Shown: one piece after another, positions 20,844 through 29,873 of the stretch
Layout: every line of letters starts with the position of its first letter
Position numbering within the stretch: the stretch's first letter is position 1
Virus record (IMG/VR): IMGVR_UViG_3300049432_000023
Span: 1 to 32,241 of that record
DNA from: a virus
Reading direction: 5' to 3' (one strand)
Length of the DNA: 32,241 nt
The notes under the pieces: generated by a model
The model's database searches: none
Told to the model about the DNA's origin: nothing
The model's input: the letters and a program-made list of their open reading frames with translations, nothing else
Made by a program: the position numbers and the translations under genes

Positions 20844-21394
20844 CCGGCTACAGACAACCGGGAGTCGGCTACAGAGACCACATCGGTTATCGGGGAGTGA
20901 GCGTCGTGGTGGAACCGGAACCGCTCCACGTCCTAATGACGCTCTCGGAGTCGGTTGAAGCGATCCTCGACTCCATCATCGAAGCCATCCAACAAGCGGT
21001 GAACGCCAGCCGTACTCGGAGGGAAGGACTCGGCACCGTCAAGTCCGTGGTGCGGGGTGACAGGGCGCGACCGATGCCCGAACTCCCGTCGGTATGGGTC
21101 GTTCCCCAGCCGGCGCAGTTCCAGCAGCAGACGTTCGGTGACGAGGAGACGTGGTCCATGCCCGTCGCCGTCGCTGCGCTGGTGAAGTCCGATGACCCAG
21201 AAGTGGGCGGAAAGACCGCGCAGCGCATCGCCGCCGAAGCGAGAGCCGCCGCGCTCAAGGCTCGGGCTGAGGACGTTGCCATCACAGACGTGCTCTCTGA
21301 GAGCTTCGACCCCACGGCACGATCAAGCGAAAGGAACCGCTCGCTGTTCTGGACGGACGCGACCATCAAGGTCGTGTTCACGGTCTCCGGTTAG
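20840..21394 (+). CDS. Probable tail terminator / tail completion protein
   Basis: GTGA-coupled; 184 residues. A Tyr-rich start (TGYRQPGVGYRDHIGYRG) precedes LSESVEAILDSIIEAIQQAVN. The core is PELPSVWVVPQPAQF...ETWSMPVAVAALVKSDDPEVGG, followed by helix and strand. Position immediately before the tail tube gene and the alpha/beta pattern suit a tail terminator. No close family match is recognised, so this rests mainly on synteny. Confidence 0.55.
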   Translation: MTGYRQPGVGYRDHIGYRGVSVVVEPEPLHVLMTLSESVEAILDSIIEAIQQAVNASRTRREGLGTVKSVVRGDRARPMPELPSVWVVPQPAQFQQQTFGDEETWSMPVAVAALVKSDDPEVGGKTAQRIAAEARAAALKARAEDVAITDVLSESFDPTARSSERNRSLFWTDATIKVVFTVSG

Positions 21395-21415
21395 ACGGAG
21401 GAAGGAGAAGGACCC

Positions 21416-21820
21416 ATGAAGTACGCAGGTAGAGGGCTGGGACTCCTCATCGGGGACTCGGCAGATGTGGTTGGGCAGGTCACGGCGCTCGGTGAGGCGG
21501 GTTCCTCGCGGAACCTCATCGACGCGAGCGCCTACGGCGACGACTGGATGGACTACGTCGTCGGACAGCAGGACGGCTCCGAGGTCCCTGTGGAGATCGC
21601 GTATGACCCGGCAGACTCCGGGCACTCCGCGCTCATCGCGTCCTACGACGCCGGGACGGAAGAGCACTTCGAGATGGAGCACGCGGAGTCCGGGTTCCAC
21701 ATCGGGTTCACGGCGCTGGTGACGAAGTGCGAGCGAGGCGCGGACCTCGCAGGGCTGCTCAAGCTGTCGGCGTCGTTCAAAATCCTGAACCCGGGGGTGG
21801 AGGACGTCGAAAGCTCGTAA
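21416..21820 (+). CDS. Major tail (tube) protein
   Basis: ATG with GGAGAAGG (21403-21410); 134 residues. Beta-rich: LGLLIGDSADVVGQVTALGE, SRNLIDASAYGDDWMDYVVG, VPVEIAYDPADSGH and a final ADLAGLLKLSASFKILNPG. This order is typical of short TP901-1/lambda-V-type tube proteins. It precedes the tail chaperones and tape measure as in nearly all siphoviruses. A hairpin directly follows the stop. Confidence 0.8.
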   Translation: MKYAGRGLGLLIGDSADVVGQVTALGEAGSSRNLIDASAYGDDWMDYVVGQQDGSEVPVEIAYDPADSGHSALIASYDAGTEEHFEMEHAESGFHIGFTALVTKCERGADLAGLLKLSASFKILNPGVEDVESS

Positions 21821-21827
21821 CCAACGA

Positions 21828-21845
21828 GGAGACCCGGGGGTCTCC
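21828..21845 (+). terminator. Hairpin after the tail tube gene, attenuator-like
   Basis: GGAGACC (21828-21834), loop CGGG and GGTCTCC (21839-21845) form a perfect 7-bp GC-rich stem eight bases past the tube stop. No T-run follows, so full rho-independent termination is unlikely. It may lower read-through or stabilise the tube mRNA, giving more tube than chaperone. Confidence 0.45.
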
Positions 21846-21863
21846 ACAGGAAGGAGTGCGCCC

Positions 21864-22241
21864 GTGGGACTTACCCGGGAAGAGATCCTCGCCGGTATCA
21901 GCAAGCGCCGGCAGAAGGTGGAACCACTCGACATGGAGGAGTGGGGCGGGACGGTGTTCATCCGTCTTCTCTCGGCAGCGGAACTGAAAGAGGCCGGGTA
22001 CTTCGATGGCACCGACCCGGCCGCGCTGCCCATCAATCTCATGACCGCGTGCCTGAGCGATGAGCAGGGACATCGGCTCTTCGCGAAGGAAGACCTCACC
22101 GCGCTCGCGGAGTCGGACTTTCCCACGACGGTGAAGGTATTCGAGAAGGCAGCCAAGGTGTGCGGCCTCACCGACTCCGACGTTGAGAAAGCAGCCGCGG
22201 CTTTCGTCGAAGCCCAGCCCGGGGACAGCTCTTCAAGCTAG
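21864..22241 (+). CDS. Tail assembly chaperone, short form (gpG-like)
   Basis: GTG with AAGGAG (21852-21857); 125 residues. GLTREEILAGISKRRQKVEPL, WGGTVFIRLLSAAELKEAGYF and VFEKAAKVCGLTDSDVEKA match the G-type chaperone. It binds the tape measure and tube subunits during tail assembly and is not kept in the virion. A second product is made by a -1 shift near the end (see next feature). Confidence 0.85.
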   Translation: MGLTREEILAGISKRRQKVEPLDMEEWGGTVFIRLLSAAELKEAGYFDGTDPAALPINLMTACLSDEQGHRLFAKEDLTALAESDFPTTVKVFEKAAKVCGLTDSDVEKAAAAFVEAQPGDSSSS

Positions 22242-22498
22242 CCCTGGCGCTGGGCATTCCTGCGTTTGAGCTCCAAGAGCGGATCGACGCCGACGAGCTC
22301 GCGGAGTGGGCGGGGTTCGAGCGGGTATACGGCCCGATCCTCCTTCACGATCGCCTCGACGCCGCCTCTGCACGCATCGTGCAGGGCTATCGCGGCGGTT
22401 TGGCCGAGGACTACATGCCGAAGTGGGACGCTCCGGTTGCCCAGTCCCCCGAAGAGATGATTGGCGTGCTGAGGCGCCTCAAGCGAAAGAAGGGCTGA
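22187..22498 (+). CDS. Tail assembly chaperone extension (gpT part of gpGT, -1 frameshift)
   Basis: The -1 frame opens after a TGA at 22184-22186 and reads ...RGQLFKLALALGIPAFELQE, then DELAEWAGFERVYGP and on to MIGVLRRLKRKKG at TGA 22496-22498. It lacks a start of its own, so it must be made by frameshift from the short form within 22187-22241. CCCGGGGAC (22218-22226) is a candidate slip site, though not a classic heptamer. LALALGIP...DELAEW is typical of gpT domains. The stop overlaps the tape measure ATG (TGATG). Confidence 0.75.
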   Translation, partial: ESSRGFRRSPARGQLFKLALALGIPAFELQERIDADELAEWAGFERVYGPILLHDRLDAASARIVQGYRGGLAEDYMPKWDAPVAQSPEEMIGVLRRLKRKKG

Positions 22499-24585
22499 TG
22501 GCTTCGTCAACTCTTTCGATCATCGTCAACGCCCGCGACGAGGCGACCTCCACTCTCAACCGCGTTGCTCGTTCGGGGCAGCAGATCGGCACGGCTCTCT
22601 CCACTTCGGCAGGGAAGGGAACGACCGCGATCAACCGCGTGAACCAATCCTCCTCCAAGTTCACCTCGACGCTGAAGAAGATCGGTTCCTACGTCGGCGT
22701 CGCCTTCGCCGTCACTGAGGTTGTGCGGTTCGGCAAGGCCGCAATCGCAGCCTATGAGGGCGTCGAGAAGCAGCAGTCTCTCATCGAAGGTGGGCTTCAG
22801 AGGATCGGCCAAGCGGGACAGCTTGAGGGTCTGATATCGGATCTGAGAGGTGTCTCCGCCGAGACTGTGACGCTTCAGGGGAACACCGACCAAGTGGCGG
22901 CGGCGGTGCTCAACGTCGGCCATACCTACTTCGCTTCGCTCGGCCCACAAGCCGGCAAGGTGCTCGCCGGTGTGACGCAAGGCATCCTCAACATCAGCGC
23001 GGCGACCCACAAGTCGTTGGGGATGCTCCAGCGGTCGCTGACCAACTCCATCGTCAACACGCCGGACAAGGCCATCGGTATCCTCAACAAGCTCGGCATC
23101 GCTACCGCGGAGCAGGCGGCTCACTGGACGAAGCTCGCGAGCGCGGGCAAGCTGGTCACCCTTCGGCAAGAGGAAATCAACGCCGTTACCGGCGCGTATC
23201 CCGGAGCCGCAAAGGAGTCGGCCACGGCTTCCGACAAACTCGCCAAAGCGATAGACGACATCAAGATCAAGCTGGGCAAGGTGCTCCTGCCGATCGTGCA
23301 GGTAGGTGCAGCGTTCGCGGATCTTCTGTCGAAGAACTCCGCGCTGGTAGCGGGCTTCATTGCGCTAGGCGGCGCGATGATGCTGGCAAAGACGCGGCTG
23401 GGCACATTCATAGCGGGGCTTGGGAGTGCCCGGTTCGGCATCGCTGCGTTCGTCGCAACGCTCGGCACGATGTCCATCATCGATGACCTCAGCTCGCACG
23501 TCAGCGAGTCCACGAACAAGGCCATCGAAAACCTCAAGGCGGCGTTCAGCGACGGCAAACTCAGCGCCAAGGAGTTTGCCGATTCCCTGCACGTCTCCTC
23601 CAGCATCGCGCAGGGAGCAATCCACGGCATCACGTTCGGCCTCGCCGGCGGGGCGCTGTTGAGTAACTCCGAGGTGTGGAACGCGCTCGCGAAGAACACG
23701 GACGGTGCCCGCGAGGCGTTCCAGTCCTTCTTCGCCGACGCCCGCGCTGGTGGAGCGACGTTCAGCCAGCTTGGCAGGGCCATCATGAGCGCGAATCTTC
23801 CGCTGGACGCGCAGATGGGTCTGATGGACGCGCTGCGAGCCGTCTTCCCGGAAGTGGCGCAGGGCGCGCAGAAACTCTCGCAGAAGATCGAGAAGGTGAA
23901 GAACGCGACGCAGGTCTTCGCGGGCATGGGGAAGAAGGACTTCCGGGCATGGGCGCACGACGCACGCAAGGCCGCGCACGACACGCTCCTCGGTCTCGGC
24001 AGCGTCGAGATCGCCTCCCACAAGACCGCTCGGGGGTTCCTCCGCGACTCCAAGCAGATGGCGCGGGCAGCGCAGCAGCAGGCCCACGCGATGCACGACC
24101 TCGCCAGCAAGTCCCAGGATTGGGTCCCGGCGAAGTACAAGCAATGGCTCGTTGACCTCGGCCCCGCTGCGGTGGCGAACTTCGAGGAGTTGACTCACAC
24201 GAACCAGCAGCGGGCGGTCGGAGACTGGAAGAGCTCAGAGGGAGCCACGAAGAAGTACGGGGACGCGATCAACAAGCTGAAGACCAAGCCCATCGACCTT
24301 GTGACGCATGCGACGCAGACGCTCATGAGCAACCTCGATAACCTCATCCAGCGTTCTCCCATCTTCATCGACATCTACCTGAGGCAGCACGGCAAGCTCC
24401 CCGGCGGTACTGGGGGGACACCTCCGCCGCCGCCTGGCCATACCCCCGGCGCCTCTGGCTCGGGATTCGGCCCGTCCTTCGTCCCGGTTGCCAGCGGTGG
24501 AGCGCCGATTGAGGTGGGCGTGTCCATCGAGCGCCGCCGCTTCGTGGATGCCTCCGACTACGAGGCGCGTTACAAGGGTTTCTGA
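22498..24585 (+). CDS. Tape measure protein
   Basis: ATG 22498; the frame is open from 22306 but that part is the chaperone shadow. 695 residues. The N-terminus LSIIVNARDEATSTLNRVAR is typical of tape measures; long helices, hydrophobic stretches near 282-330 (VLLPIVQVGAAFADLL; LVAGFIALGGAMMLA) and Gly/Pro-rich hinge near 640-665. At about 0.15 nm per residue the tail would be near 100 nm. No lysozyme or peptidase domain is evident. Confidence 0.9.
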   Translation: MASSTLSIIVNARDEATSTLNRVARSGQQIGTALSTSAGKGTTAINRVNQSSSKFTSTLKKIGSYVGVAFAVTEVVRFGKAAIAAYEGVEKQQSLIEGGLQRIGQAGQLEGLISDLRGVSAETVTLQGNTDQVAAAVLNVGHTYFASLGPQAGKVLAGVTQGILNISAATHKSLGMLQRSLTNSIVNTPDKAIGILNKLGIATAEQAAHWTKLASAGKLVTLRQEEINAVTGAYPGAAKESATASDKLAKAIDDIKIKLGKVLLPIVQVGAAFADLLSKNSALVAGFIALGGAMMLAKTRLGTFIAGLGSARFGIAAFVATLGTMSIIDDLSSHVSESTNKAIENLKAAFSDGKLSAKEFADSLHVSSSIAQGAIHGITFGLAGGALLSNSEVWNALAKNTDGAREAFQSFFADARAGGATFSQLGRAIMSANLPLDAQMGLMDALRAVFPEVAQGAQKLSQKIEKVKNATQVFAGMGKKDFRAWAHDARKAAHDTLLGLGSVEIASHKTARGFLRDSKQMARAAQQQAHAMHDLASKSQDWVPAKYKQWLVDLGPAAVANFEELTHTNQQRAVGDWKSSEGATKKYGDAINKLKTKPIDLVTHATQTLMSNLDNLIQRSPIFIDIYLRQHGKLPGGTGGTPPPPPGHTPGASGSGFGPSFVPVASGGAPIEVGVSIERRRFVDASDYEARYKGF

Positions 24586-25617
24586 GTGCCCTGGTCCATC
24601 GACATCCTCTCTCTCGACGGCGCATCCACGGTTGTCTCCGCAGCCCCGTTCAAGTCCGGTCGTTCAACGCAGGCGGTGGACGGCGAAGGCGTTCTGGAGG
24701 TGGAGCTTCGACCTCCTGACGTTGCAGGCGGCGACTGGCTGCGTGGTCAACGCAGGCTGCTGCTGAAGGACTCAGCCGGTACTCCACGCTTCCAGGGCTG
24801 GCTCGACCGGCTCGAGAGAGCGGGGAACCCCGGCGCGGTCGGCTACCGAGCAACCGCGAGAGGGCTCCGTTCGGTGCTGGACCGTCGCATCGTCCACGGT
24901 GACGTGAACCAGGTCCACGTCCGAGCAACGGACATCGTGAAGGAACTGGTGCTCGTCCACATCCAAGCCCAGACCTTCGACAAGACCAACTTCTCCGACG
25001 GGACGACAGAGGGCACCGCGCCCTTCCGTGACCGGCGGTACTGCGACGGCACGGTCATCTCCGAAGGCATCAGGGAACTCGCCGAGATGGACCCGGGCGG
25101 GTTTGCCTGGGAGATCGACGAGCTGGGACAGCTCAACATGTGGGTCGGCACCAACACCCGCGGAACCAACCGCAGCGGTTCGGTGACCCTTCGCCCCGAA
25201 GACGTGAACGACTGGCAATACGTCGGGGACACCGCGGACCTCGTGACGTTCGCGATGGGCCTCGGCGGCGACTCGAGCTCGTGCAGCCGGCCCAGCACGA
25301 CAGTGAACGACTCTCTGCAATCCACCTACGGGCGTCTGGAAGCCGTCGTGGAGGACAGCACCGACGACACCGACGAGCTCGGGGAGAAAGCCCAGGAGGA
25401 ACTCCGGGCCCGGATAGCGTCTCGCTCCGCTCTTCGCGCCACATGGATCGAAGGCAGAGGGCCGTGGTCCTTCGGTGACGTGGTTTTGGGAGACGTGGTG
25501 AACGCGGAGCTCGGGGCGGAATTCGGCGGGGACGCCCACCTTCGGCTCACCAGCACTTCAGTGACGATGGAACCCGGCCTTCACGAGTTCGTAGAAACCA
25601 CCTGGGAGGCTGCGTAG
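24586..25617 (+). CDS. Minor tail protein (distal tail / Gp37-like)
   Basis: GTG directly after the tape measure stop; 343 residues. PWSIDILSLDGASTVVSAAPFKSG and GTPRFQGWLDRLERAGN give the start of a Siphovirus Gp37-like tail protein; WEIDELGQLNMW and SRSALRATWIEGRGPWSFGDVV complete the late part, with the typical LGD...VNAELG pattern. It likely forms the tail tip ring below the tube. One base overlaps with the next gene. Confidence 0.75.
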   Translation: MPWSIDILSLDGASTVVSAAPFKSGRSTQAVDGEGVLEVELRPPDVAGGDWLRGQRRLLLKDSAGTPRFQGWLDRLERAGNPGAVGYRATARGLRSVLDRRIVHGDVNQVHVRATDIVKELVLVHIQAQTFDKTNFSDGTTEGTAPFRDRRYCDGTVISEGIRELAEMDPGGFAWEIDELGQLNMWVGTNTRGTNRSGSVTLRPEDVNDWQYVGDTADLVTFAMGLGGDSSSCSRPSTTVNDSLQSTYGRLEAVVEDSTDDTDELGEKAQEELRARIASRSALRATWIEGRGPWSFGDVVLGDVVNAELGAEFGGDAHLRLTSTSVTMEPGLHEFVETTWEAA

Positions 25618-28600
25618 TGGCGAAGGTCTACCGCTCCGGTCAAGCCGCCGCCGTCAAGGATCTCTCGCGTGACGTCAAGCGTCCCTGCAAGTGTGCGCCG
25701 GCCAAACCTGAGAACGCGTACATCACCTATGACCAATTGGGCAGACACCGCAACCATCGCTTCAGAGGAATCTGGGGCTGCGACGAAGTCACCGAAGACG
25801 CCGACGGGATCACGGTCAAGCCGGACGGCTACAACTGGCGCATCCGCGAGGTCAACGCCGCGGGAGCCGACCAGTGGAACGGGAAGTACCCGAGCGGCAG
25901 TCTTCCGAACCGAGAAGGTGACCCCTTCCTCGCCAGAGAGGCCATCAGAGGCCACGGCTTCCACCACGGCCACTACTACGAATCCTCCTGGCAGGCGTAC
26001 AACGCCAACGGTGTCAGTGAATGGTCCGACTGGTCCCCCAAGACGCAGTTCCTCGAGACCGTCCAGCCGCTCGCTCCCACCATCACCCTGTTCGACGTCG
26101 ATCAGCACAAGGACCGGGTGGAGTGGACGAACCCCACCGACCCCGGCAACGTCCTCATCCACCACAAGGACACGCTGGAGAACATCATCCAGATCGCCAC
26201 GGGTTCGGGGTTCTCCAACATCGTCCTGCACGCCACGGTCAAAGCGGGGCTGGACGGCCACCACGTCTTCAAGCACACGAAGCCCGGAGGAGCTACTTGG
26301 TACTGCCGGGTCGGAGCCAAAACCCAAGGCGGGCTGATCGAGTGGTCCCCGACCGTCACCGGCTCCAAGGTTCTGCCACCCACCCCGACGACGCTCACCT
26401 CCGGTGACGTCTCGTTCAAGGACGGCGCCAGAGAGTACGTCCGGGCCCACGTTGACTTCACCTACGGGGGAAGCTACGACGACGACGACATCAAGGCCGC
26501 CGTCCTCGAGTATCAGTACGAGACCGGGAACCCGGTAAACGGCGACGACGTCCACGGCCCGGTTATCAAGCACTTCCAGCCCGGGGACTCGATCACTGGA
26601 CATTGGATCATCAAGAAGCTCCGACCCGGAAGGAAGCTCCGCCTGCGGTGGGCGGTCAAGGACACCAAGGGCCACCAGTCCGCGTTCACCGCCTGGTCCT
26701 CGGTCATCACCGTCACCGACCCCGCGTCTCTTCCTTCGCTGGCTGGTCTGGCGATCGACGTCGACCAGCACAAGATCGAGATCGGCTGCACGGACCCGGA
26801 TGACCCGAACTTCACCGGCCAGCGTCACGAAGCCGTGCGGGTTTTCCACTTCCAAGTTTGGCGTGGAGCTGTCACCTCAGGGACTTTGGTCTACGAAGCG
26901 ACCCGGCTGAAGCATCCCACCAAGGTCTTCAAAATCCGCAAGCCCGGGACCGACACGTTCAGCTTCCGCGCTCGCCCGGTGGGATACGACGGCGGTTTCG
27001 GTTCGTGGGCGGGAACGGTCACCGGAACGGTCGCAACGCCCCCAACACCCGCCACCCTTGTCTCAGGCGACGTCACCTACAAACACGGTGGGAAGCACGA
27101 GACGACGGCTCTCGTCGCGTTCACCTACGCCGGCTCCTACACCGACGACAACATCGTTGCGGCGGGTTTGGAGTGGCAGCACGAACCGCACTCTCTCTCG
27201 GGGTCGGACGACTGGAACGGCCCCCGAACGAAACGCTTCAAGCCCGGAGATACGGTCACCGGGGCATGGCGCCTGGAGAAGCTGAAGCCCGGGTGGAAGC
27301 TCAAGCTCCGCTGGTTCGTGAAGGACTCCAAGAGCCATCAGAGCGCGTACTCCACGGTCTCGGCTGAGTTGACCGTCCCCACGCAGAAGACCCCCGGCGC
27401 GGCCACGAGCGTCAAGGTGAAGGCCGGACGCGACTCGGCTGCGGTGACGTTCGAGTGGCCTACCGCGTGGTCGGACGCGAGCACAGAGGACTTCGGGCCG
27501 GACCAGGTCGAGCGGGCAAAGGTCACGCTCCTCAAGTCGGACGGGACGACGGTCTGCACCTACCCCGACACGGGAACGCAGCTCGTGCGGGAGTCGAAGT
27601 CGAACACGGTCCACTTCCCCCTCCTCGATGACACCGGTGCGAAGGTGTTGGGAAGGCCGTTCAAGGCCAAGGTCGAAGTCATCGGCCACGGTGAGGTCAC
27701 GGCGGCGGCTGGAACGGCCGCAACGGGCACGAACCCCATCGACACCACGACGGCCACTGTGGGCTCTGACGGCTCCGCGCCCGCCAGTTCGCCAACCCCC
27801 ACCCTCATCGGTGGTCCGACGTTCATCTACTTCAAGTGGGACCCGCTCACCAACCCCGACTCCGTTACCTACGAAGTCCACATGAGCACGTCTTCGGGGT
27901 TCACCCCCGGTGCAGGAACGAAGCTCGCTGATGTGACGGGCACGGGGTTCGTGGCGAAGAAAACCGCAGTCGGCGCAGACCTTGCCTACGGGACCACCTA
28001 CTACGGCAAGCTCATCGCCAAGGACGTCGACGGTTCCGCAGCGGCTTCCTCCCAAGGCTCCGCGTCAATGGTGCAGATCGCCACGATCGACGTCGCAGCA
28101 AACGCCATCACCGGCACCGAAATCTCCAACGGGGCCATCTCCACCCCGAAGCTCAATGCGAACGTCATCACCGCGAACGAGATCGCAGCGGGGGCAGTCA
28201 TCGCGGGGAAGATCGCGGCCAATGCCATCACCTCCGCTGAGATCGTGGCCGGGACCATCGTGGCCTCCGACATCGCCGCCGGGACCATCACGGCAGACCG
28301 GCTGAACATCACCACGCTTTCTGCCATCACGGCGGACTTGGGGACGGTCACGGCGGGAACTATCACCGGCGCGACCATCAAGACCAGCAGCGGGACAACC
28401 CGGTGGGAAATGACGTCCGGGTCGGCTGACACTCTTGTCGGCTACTACTCCGGCACCCTTACGGGGAGTGTTGCTGTCACCGGGGCAGGACTCCAACTCA
28501 CCGGGTACGGGACCGGTATGGGTATCAACATCTTGGCCTCTGGTATCTGGATCGGGTCCAGTGTCGGGAGTTCCAAGGTCGGATTCTTCGCCGCGCCGCC

Positions 28601-28742
28601 GATCGTACAACCGGCAGTTGGCGGGGGAGCAGCTACTTTCGTGGCGAACAGCGACACGGCTGTCAACAAGGCATCTACATTCGATGGCTACACCATCGGC
28701 ATGGTCGTGCGGGCGCTACGAAATCTCGGACTCTTGTCGTAG
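25617..28742 (+). CDS. Large tail-tip protein with FN3-like repeats
   Basis: GTG overlapping the TAG; 1041 residues. After a basic, Cys-containing start come several fibronectin-III-like domains. Two of them, from about 255 and 475, are clear copies (TSGDVSFKDG / VSGDVTYKHG; KHFQPGDSITG / KRFKPGDTVTG; LRLRWAVKDTKGHQSA / LKLRWFVKDSKSHQSA). Residues about 829-923 form a regular AGTI/ANAI-type repeat of the J-protein C-terminal shaft (NAITGTEISNGAIS...VAGTIVASDIAAGTITADRL). The end is Gly-rich beta. This is probably the tail-tip host-recognition protein. Confidence 0.85.
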   Translation: MAKVYRSGQAAAVKDLSRDVKRPCKCAPAKPENAYITYDQLGRHRNHRFRGIWGCDEVTEDADGITVKPDGYNWRIREVNAAGADQWNGKYPSGSLPNREGDPFLAREAIRGHGFHHGHYYESSWQAYNANGVSEWSDWSPKTQFLETVQPLAPTITLFDVDQHKDRVEWTNPTDPGNVLIHHKDTLENIIQIATGSGFSNIVLHATVKAGLDGHHVFKHTKPGGATWYCRVGAKTQGGLIEWSPTVTGSKVLPPTPTTLTSGDVSFKDGAREYVRAHVDFTYGGSYDDDDIKAAVLEYQYETGNPVNGDDVHGPVIKHFQPGDSITGHWIIKKLRPGRKLRLRWAVKDTKGHQSAFTAWSSVITVTDPASLPSLAGLAIDVDQHKIEIGCTDPDDPNFTGQRHEAVRVFHFQVWRGAVTSGTLVYEATRLKHPTKVFKIRKPGTDTFSFRARPVGYDGGFGSWAGTVTGTVATPPTPATLVSGDVTYKHGGKHETTALVAFTYAGSYTDDNIVAAGLEWQHEPHSLSGSDDWNGPRTKRFKPGDTVTGAWRLEKLKPGWKLKLRWFVKDSKSHQSAYSTVSAELTVPTQKTPGAATSVKVKAGRDSAAVTFEWPTAWSDASTEDFGPDQVERAKVTLLKSDGTTVCTYPDTGTQLVRESKSNTVHFPLLDDTGAKVLGRPFKAKVEVIGHGEVTAAAGTAATGTNPIDTTTATVGSDGSAPASSPTPTLIGGPTFIYFKWDPLTNPDSVTYEVHMSTSSGFTPGAGTKLADVTGTGFVAKKTAVGADLAYGTTYYGKLIAKDVDGSAAASSQGSASMVQIATIDVAANAITGTEISNGAISTPKLNANVITANEIAAGAVIAGKIAANAITSAEIVAGTIVASDIAAGTITADRLNITTLSAITADLGTVTAGTITGATIKTSSGTTRWEMTSGSADTLVGYYSGTLTGSVAVTGAGLQLTGYGTGMGINILASGIWIGSSVGSSKVGFFAAPPIVQPAVGGGAATFVANSDTAVNKASTFDGYTIGMVVRALRNLGLLS

Positions 28743-28753
28743 GGAGGGCAACG

Positions 28754-28951
28754 GTGAGCGAGACGAACGGAAAGACCGCGATCGCTGAGACGGTCGAGGA
28801 GACAACACAGACCTTCGAGCGCGTCGTCGTCCTCACCTTCGACGGGGACCGAGTGACGTGCCAGGTCGAGGGCGGTTCCGTCTTCGAGGCTCCGTCTCTC
28901 CTTCGTCGCGGGGCGAAGCAGATCGAGGCGCAGCTCACCGGCGACGCATGA
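28754..28951 (+). CDS. Small hypothetical protein
   Basis: GTG after GGGAGGG (28742-28748); 65 residues. Acidic start (SETNGKTAIAETVEETTQTF) then a beta hairpin-like part (VVVLTFDGDRVTCQVEGGSVF) and RRGAKQIEAQL. No known motif. ATGA-coupled to the next gene. Position between tail tip and endolysin is usual for small accessory proteins. Confidence 0.65.
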   Translation: MSETNGKTAIAETVEETTQTFERVVVLTFDGDRVTCQVEGGSVFEAPSLLRRGAKQIEAQLTGDA

Positions 28952-29172
28952 AGTGTCCGAAGGACGGTGAGGACGCGGCCATCCTTGCGACCGAATGGTC
29001 CGGGGCCGAACCCGTTGACCAGTTCACCGACGAAGACAACAACCCCCACATCCACGACCCGAAGACGTTCAGACGCACCTACCGCTGTCCGAACGGCCAC
29101 GAGTTCACGCGCAAGGGACAGGTCCCGTGTCCGAGCTGCTCATGGCCGAAGGTGAAGGAGAAGAAGAAGTGA
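28948..29172 (+). CDS. Zinc-ribbon protein before the endolysin
   Basis: ATGA-coupled; 74 residues. KCPKDGED at the start, then YRCPNGHEF and VPCPSCSWPKVKEKKK: C...C...CxxC with His, a zinc ribbon with a very basic tail. It may bind nucleic acid. Its stop shares GTGA with the endolysin gene. Confidence 0.65.
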   Translation: MKCPKDGEDAAILATEWSGAEPVDQFTDEDNNPHIHDPKTFRRTYRCPNGHEFTRKGQVPCPSCSWPKVKEKKK

Positions 29173-29873
29173 GCTACAACGACCGCATCGACAAACGCTT
29201 CGGCCCGGGGTTCCCTAACTGCGCCGCAAACACGGGCCGGGTGAGCGTCCGTCTCGACTTCGGCCTCGGTGACGTGTTCACCGTCCAGTTCCAGTCCGGC
29301 GCCGTCGTCCCCCTGCTCCAGGCTGTTGCCACCATCAAGGCCATCAACGACAACCCCGCAGACCCCCGGACGTACAAGGTCAAGGCAGCGGGGCACAGAA
29401 CGCACGGCGGCTACGACGTGTCCATCGCGGGGACGTACTCATGCCGCCCGATCAACAACCCGTCTCAGCCCGGATCGCAGGACCCCTCGCCGCATTCGTG
29501 GCCCGTCGCAATCGACATCAACCCGCCTACGAACGGATGGGGCTCGGGAGACGGGGATCATCCGTTGTGGTTCCGCCAAGCGTTCCTCGACCAGGGATTC
29601 AAGTGGGGCGGGGACTATGGTGATCCGATGCACTACGAACATCTCAGTTGGGCCGGCGAATGGGACGGCACCTATCCCGAGGAGGATGGCATGGACGACC
29701 GCTTCACGAAGTTCCTGGAAGCACTCGGCAGCAAGGACGACCCGAAGAAGCCCGCCACCCCAGAGGGTGCCGCACAGAGGCTCAAGGCCGCGGAGAAGGA
29801 CGGGGGAACGGTTCCAGGCAAGCCCGTCCTCGTGCAGCACATCCACAAGGCCACCGAGGCCACGGAGCATTGA
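29169..29873 (+). CDS. Endolysin, M15-family peptidase
   Basis: GTG 29169 (GTGA overlap, AAGGAG upstream) rather than GTG 29127, which lies deep in the previous gene. 234 residues. SPHSWPVAIDIN (H109 and D116, the HxxxxxxD zinc pair) and GDPMHYEHLSW (H155 as third ligand, D152 in the place of the general base) fit M15 D-Ala-D-Ala carboxypeptidase or L-Ala-D-Glu peptidases. It would cut peptidoglycan peptides at the end of infection. The C-terminal 60 residues are charged and may form a wall-binding or linker part. Confidence 0.85.
   Translation: MSYNDRIDKRFGPGFPNCAANTGRVSVRLDFGLGDVFTVQFQSGAVVPLLQAVATIKAINDNPADPRTYKVKAAGHRTHGGYDVSIAGTYSCRPINNPSQPGSQDPSPHSWPVAIDINPPTNGWGSGDGDHPLWFRQAFLDQGFKWGGDYGDPMHYEHLSWAGEWDGTYPEEDGMDDRFTKFLEALGSKDDPKKPATPEGAAQRLKAAEKDGGTVPGKPVLVQHIHKATEATEH

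Noticed and set aside
25581-26855. 424-residue minus-strand ORF opposite the tail-tip gene
   Set aside because: Val/Asp/Gly-rich shadow with no recognisable motif; the plus strand has clear FN3-like domains.
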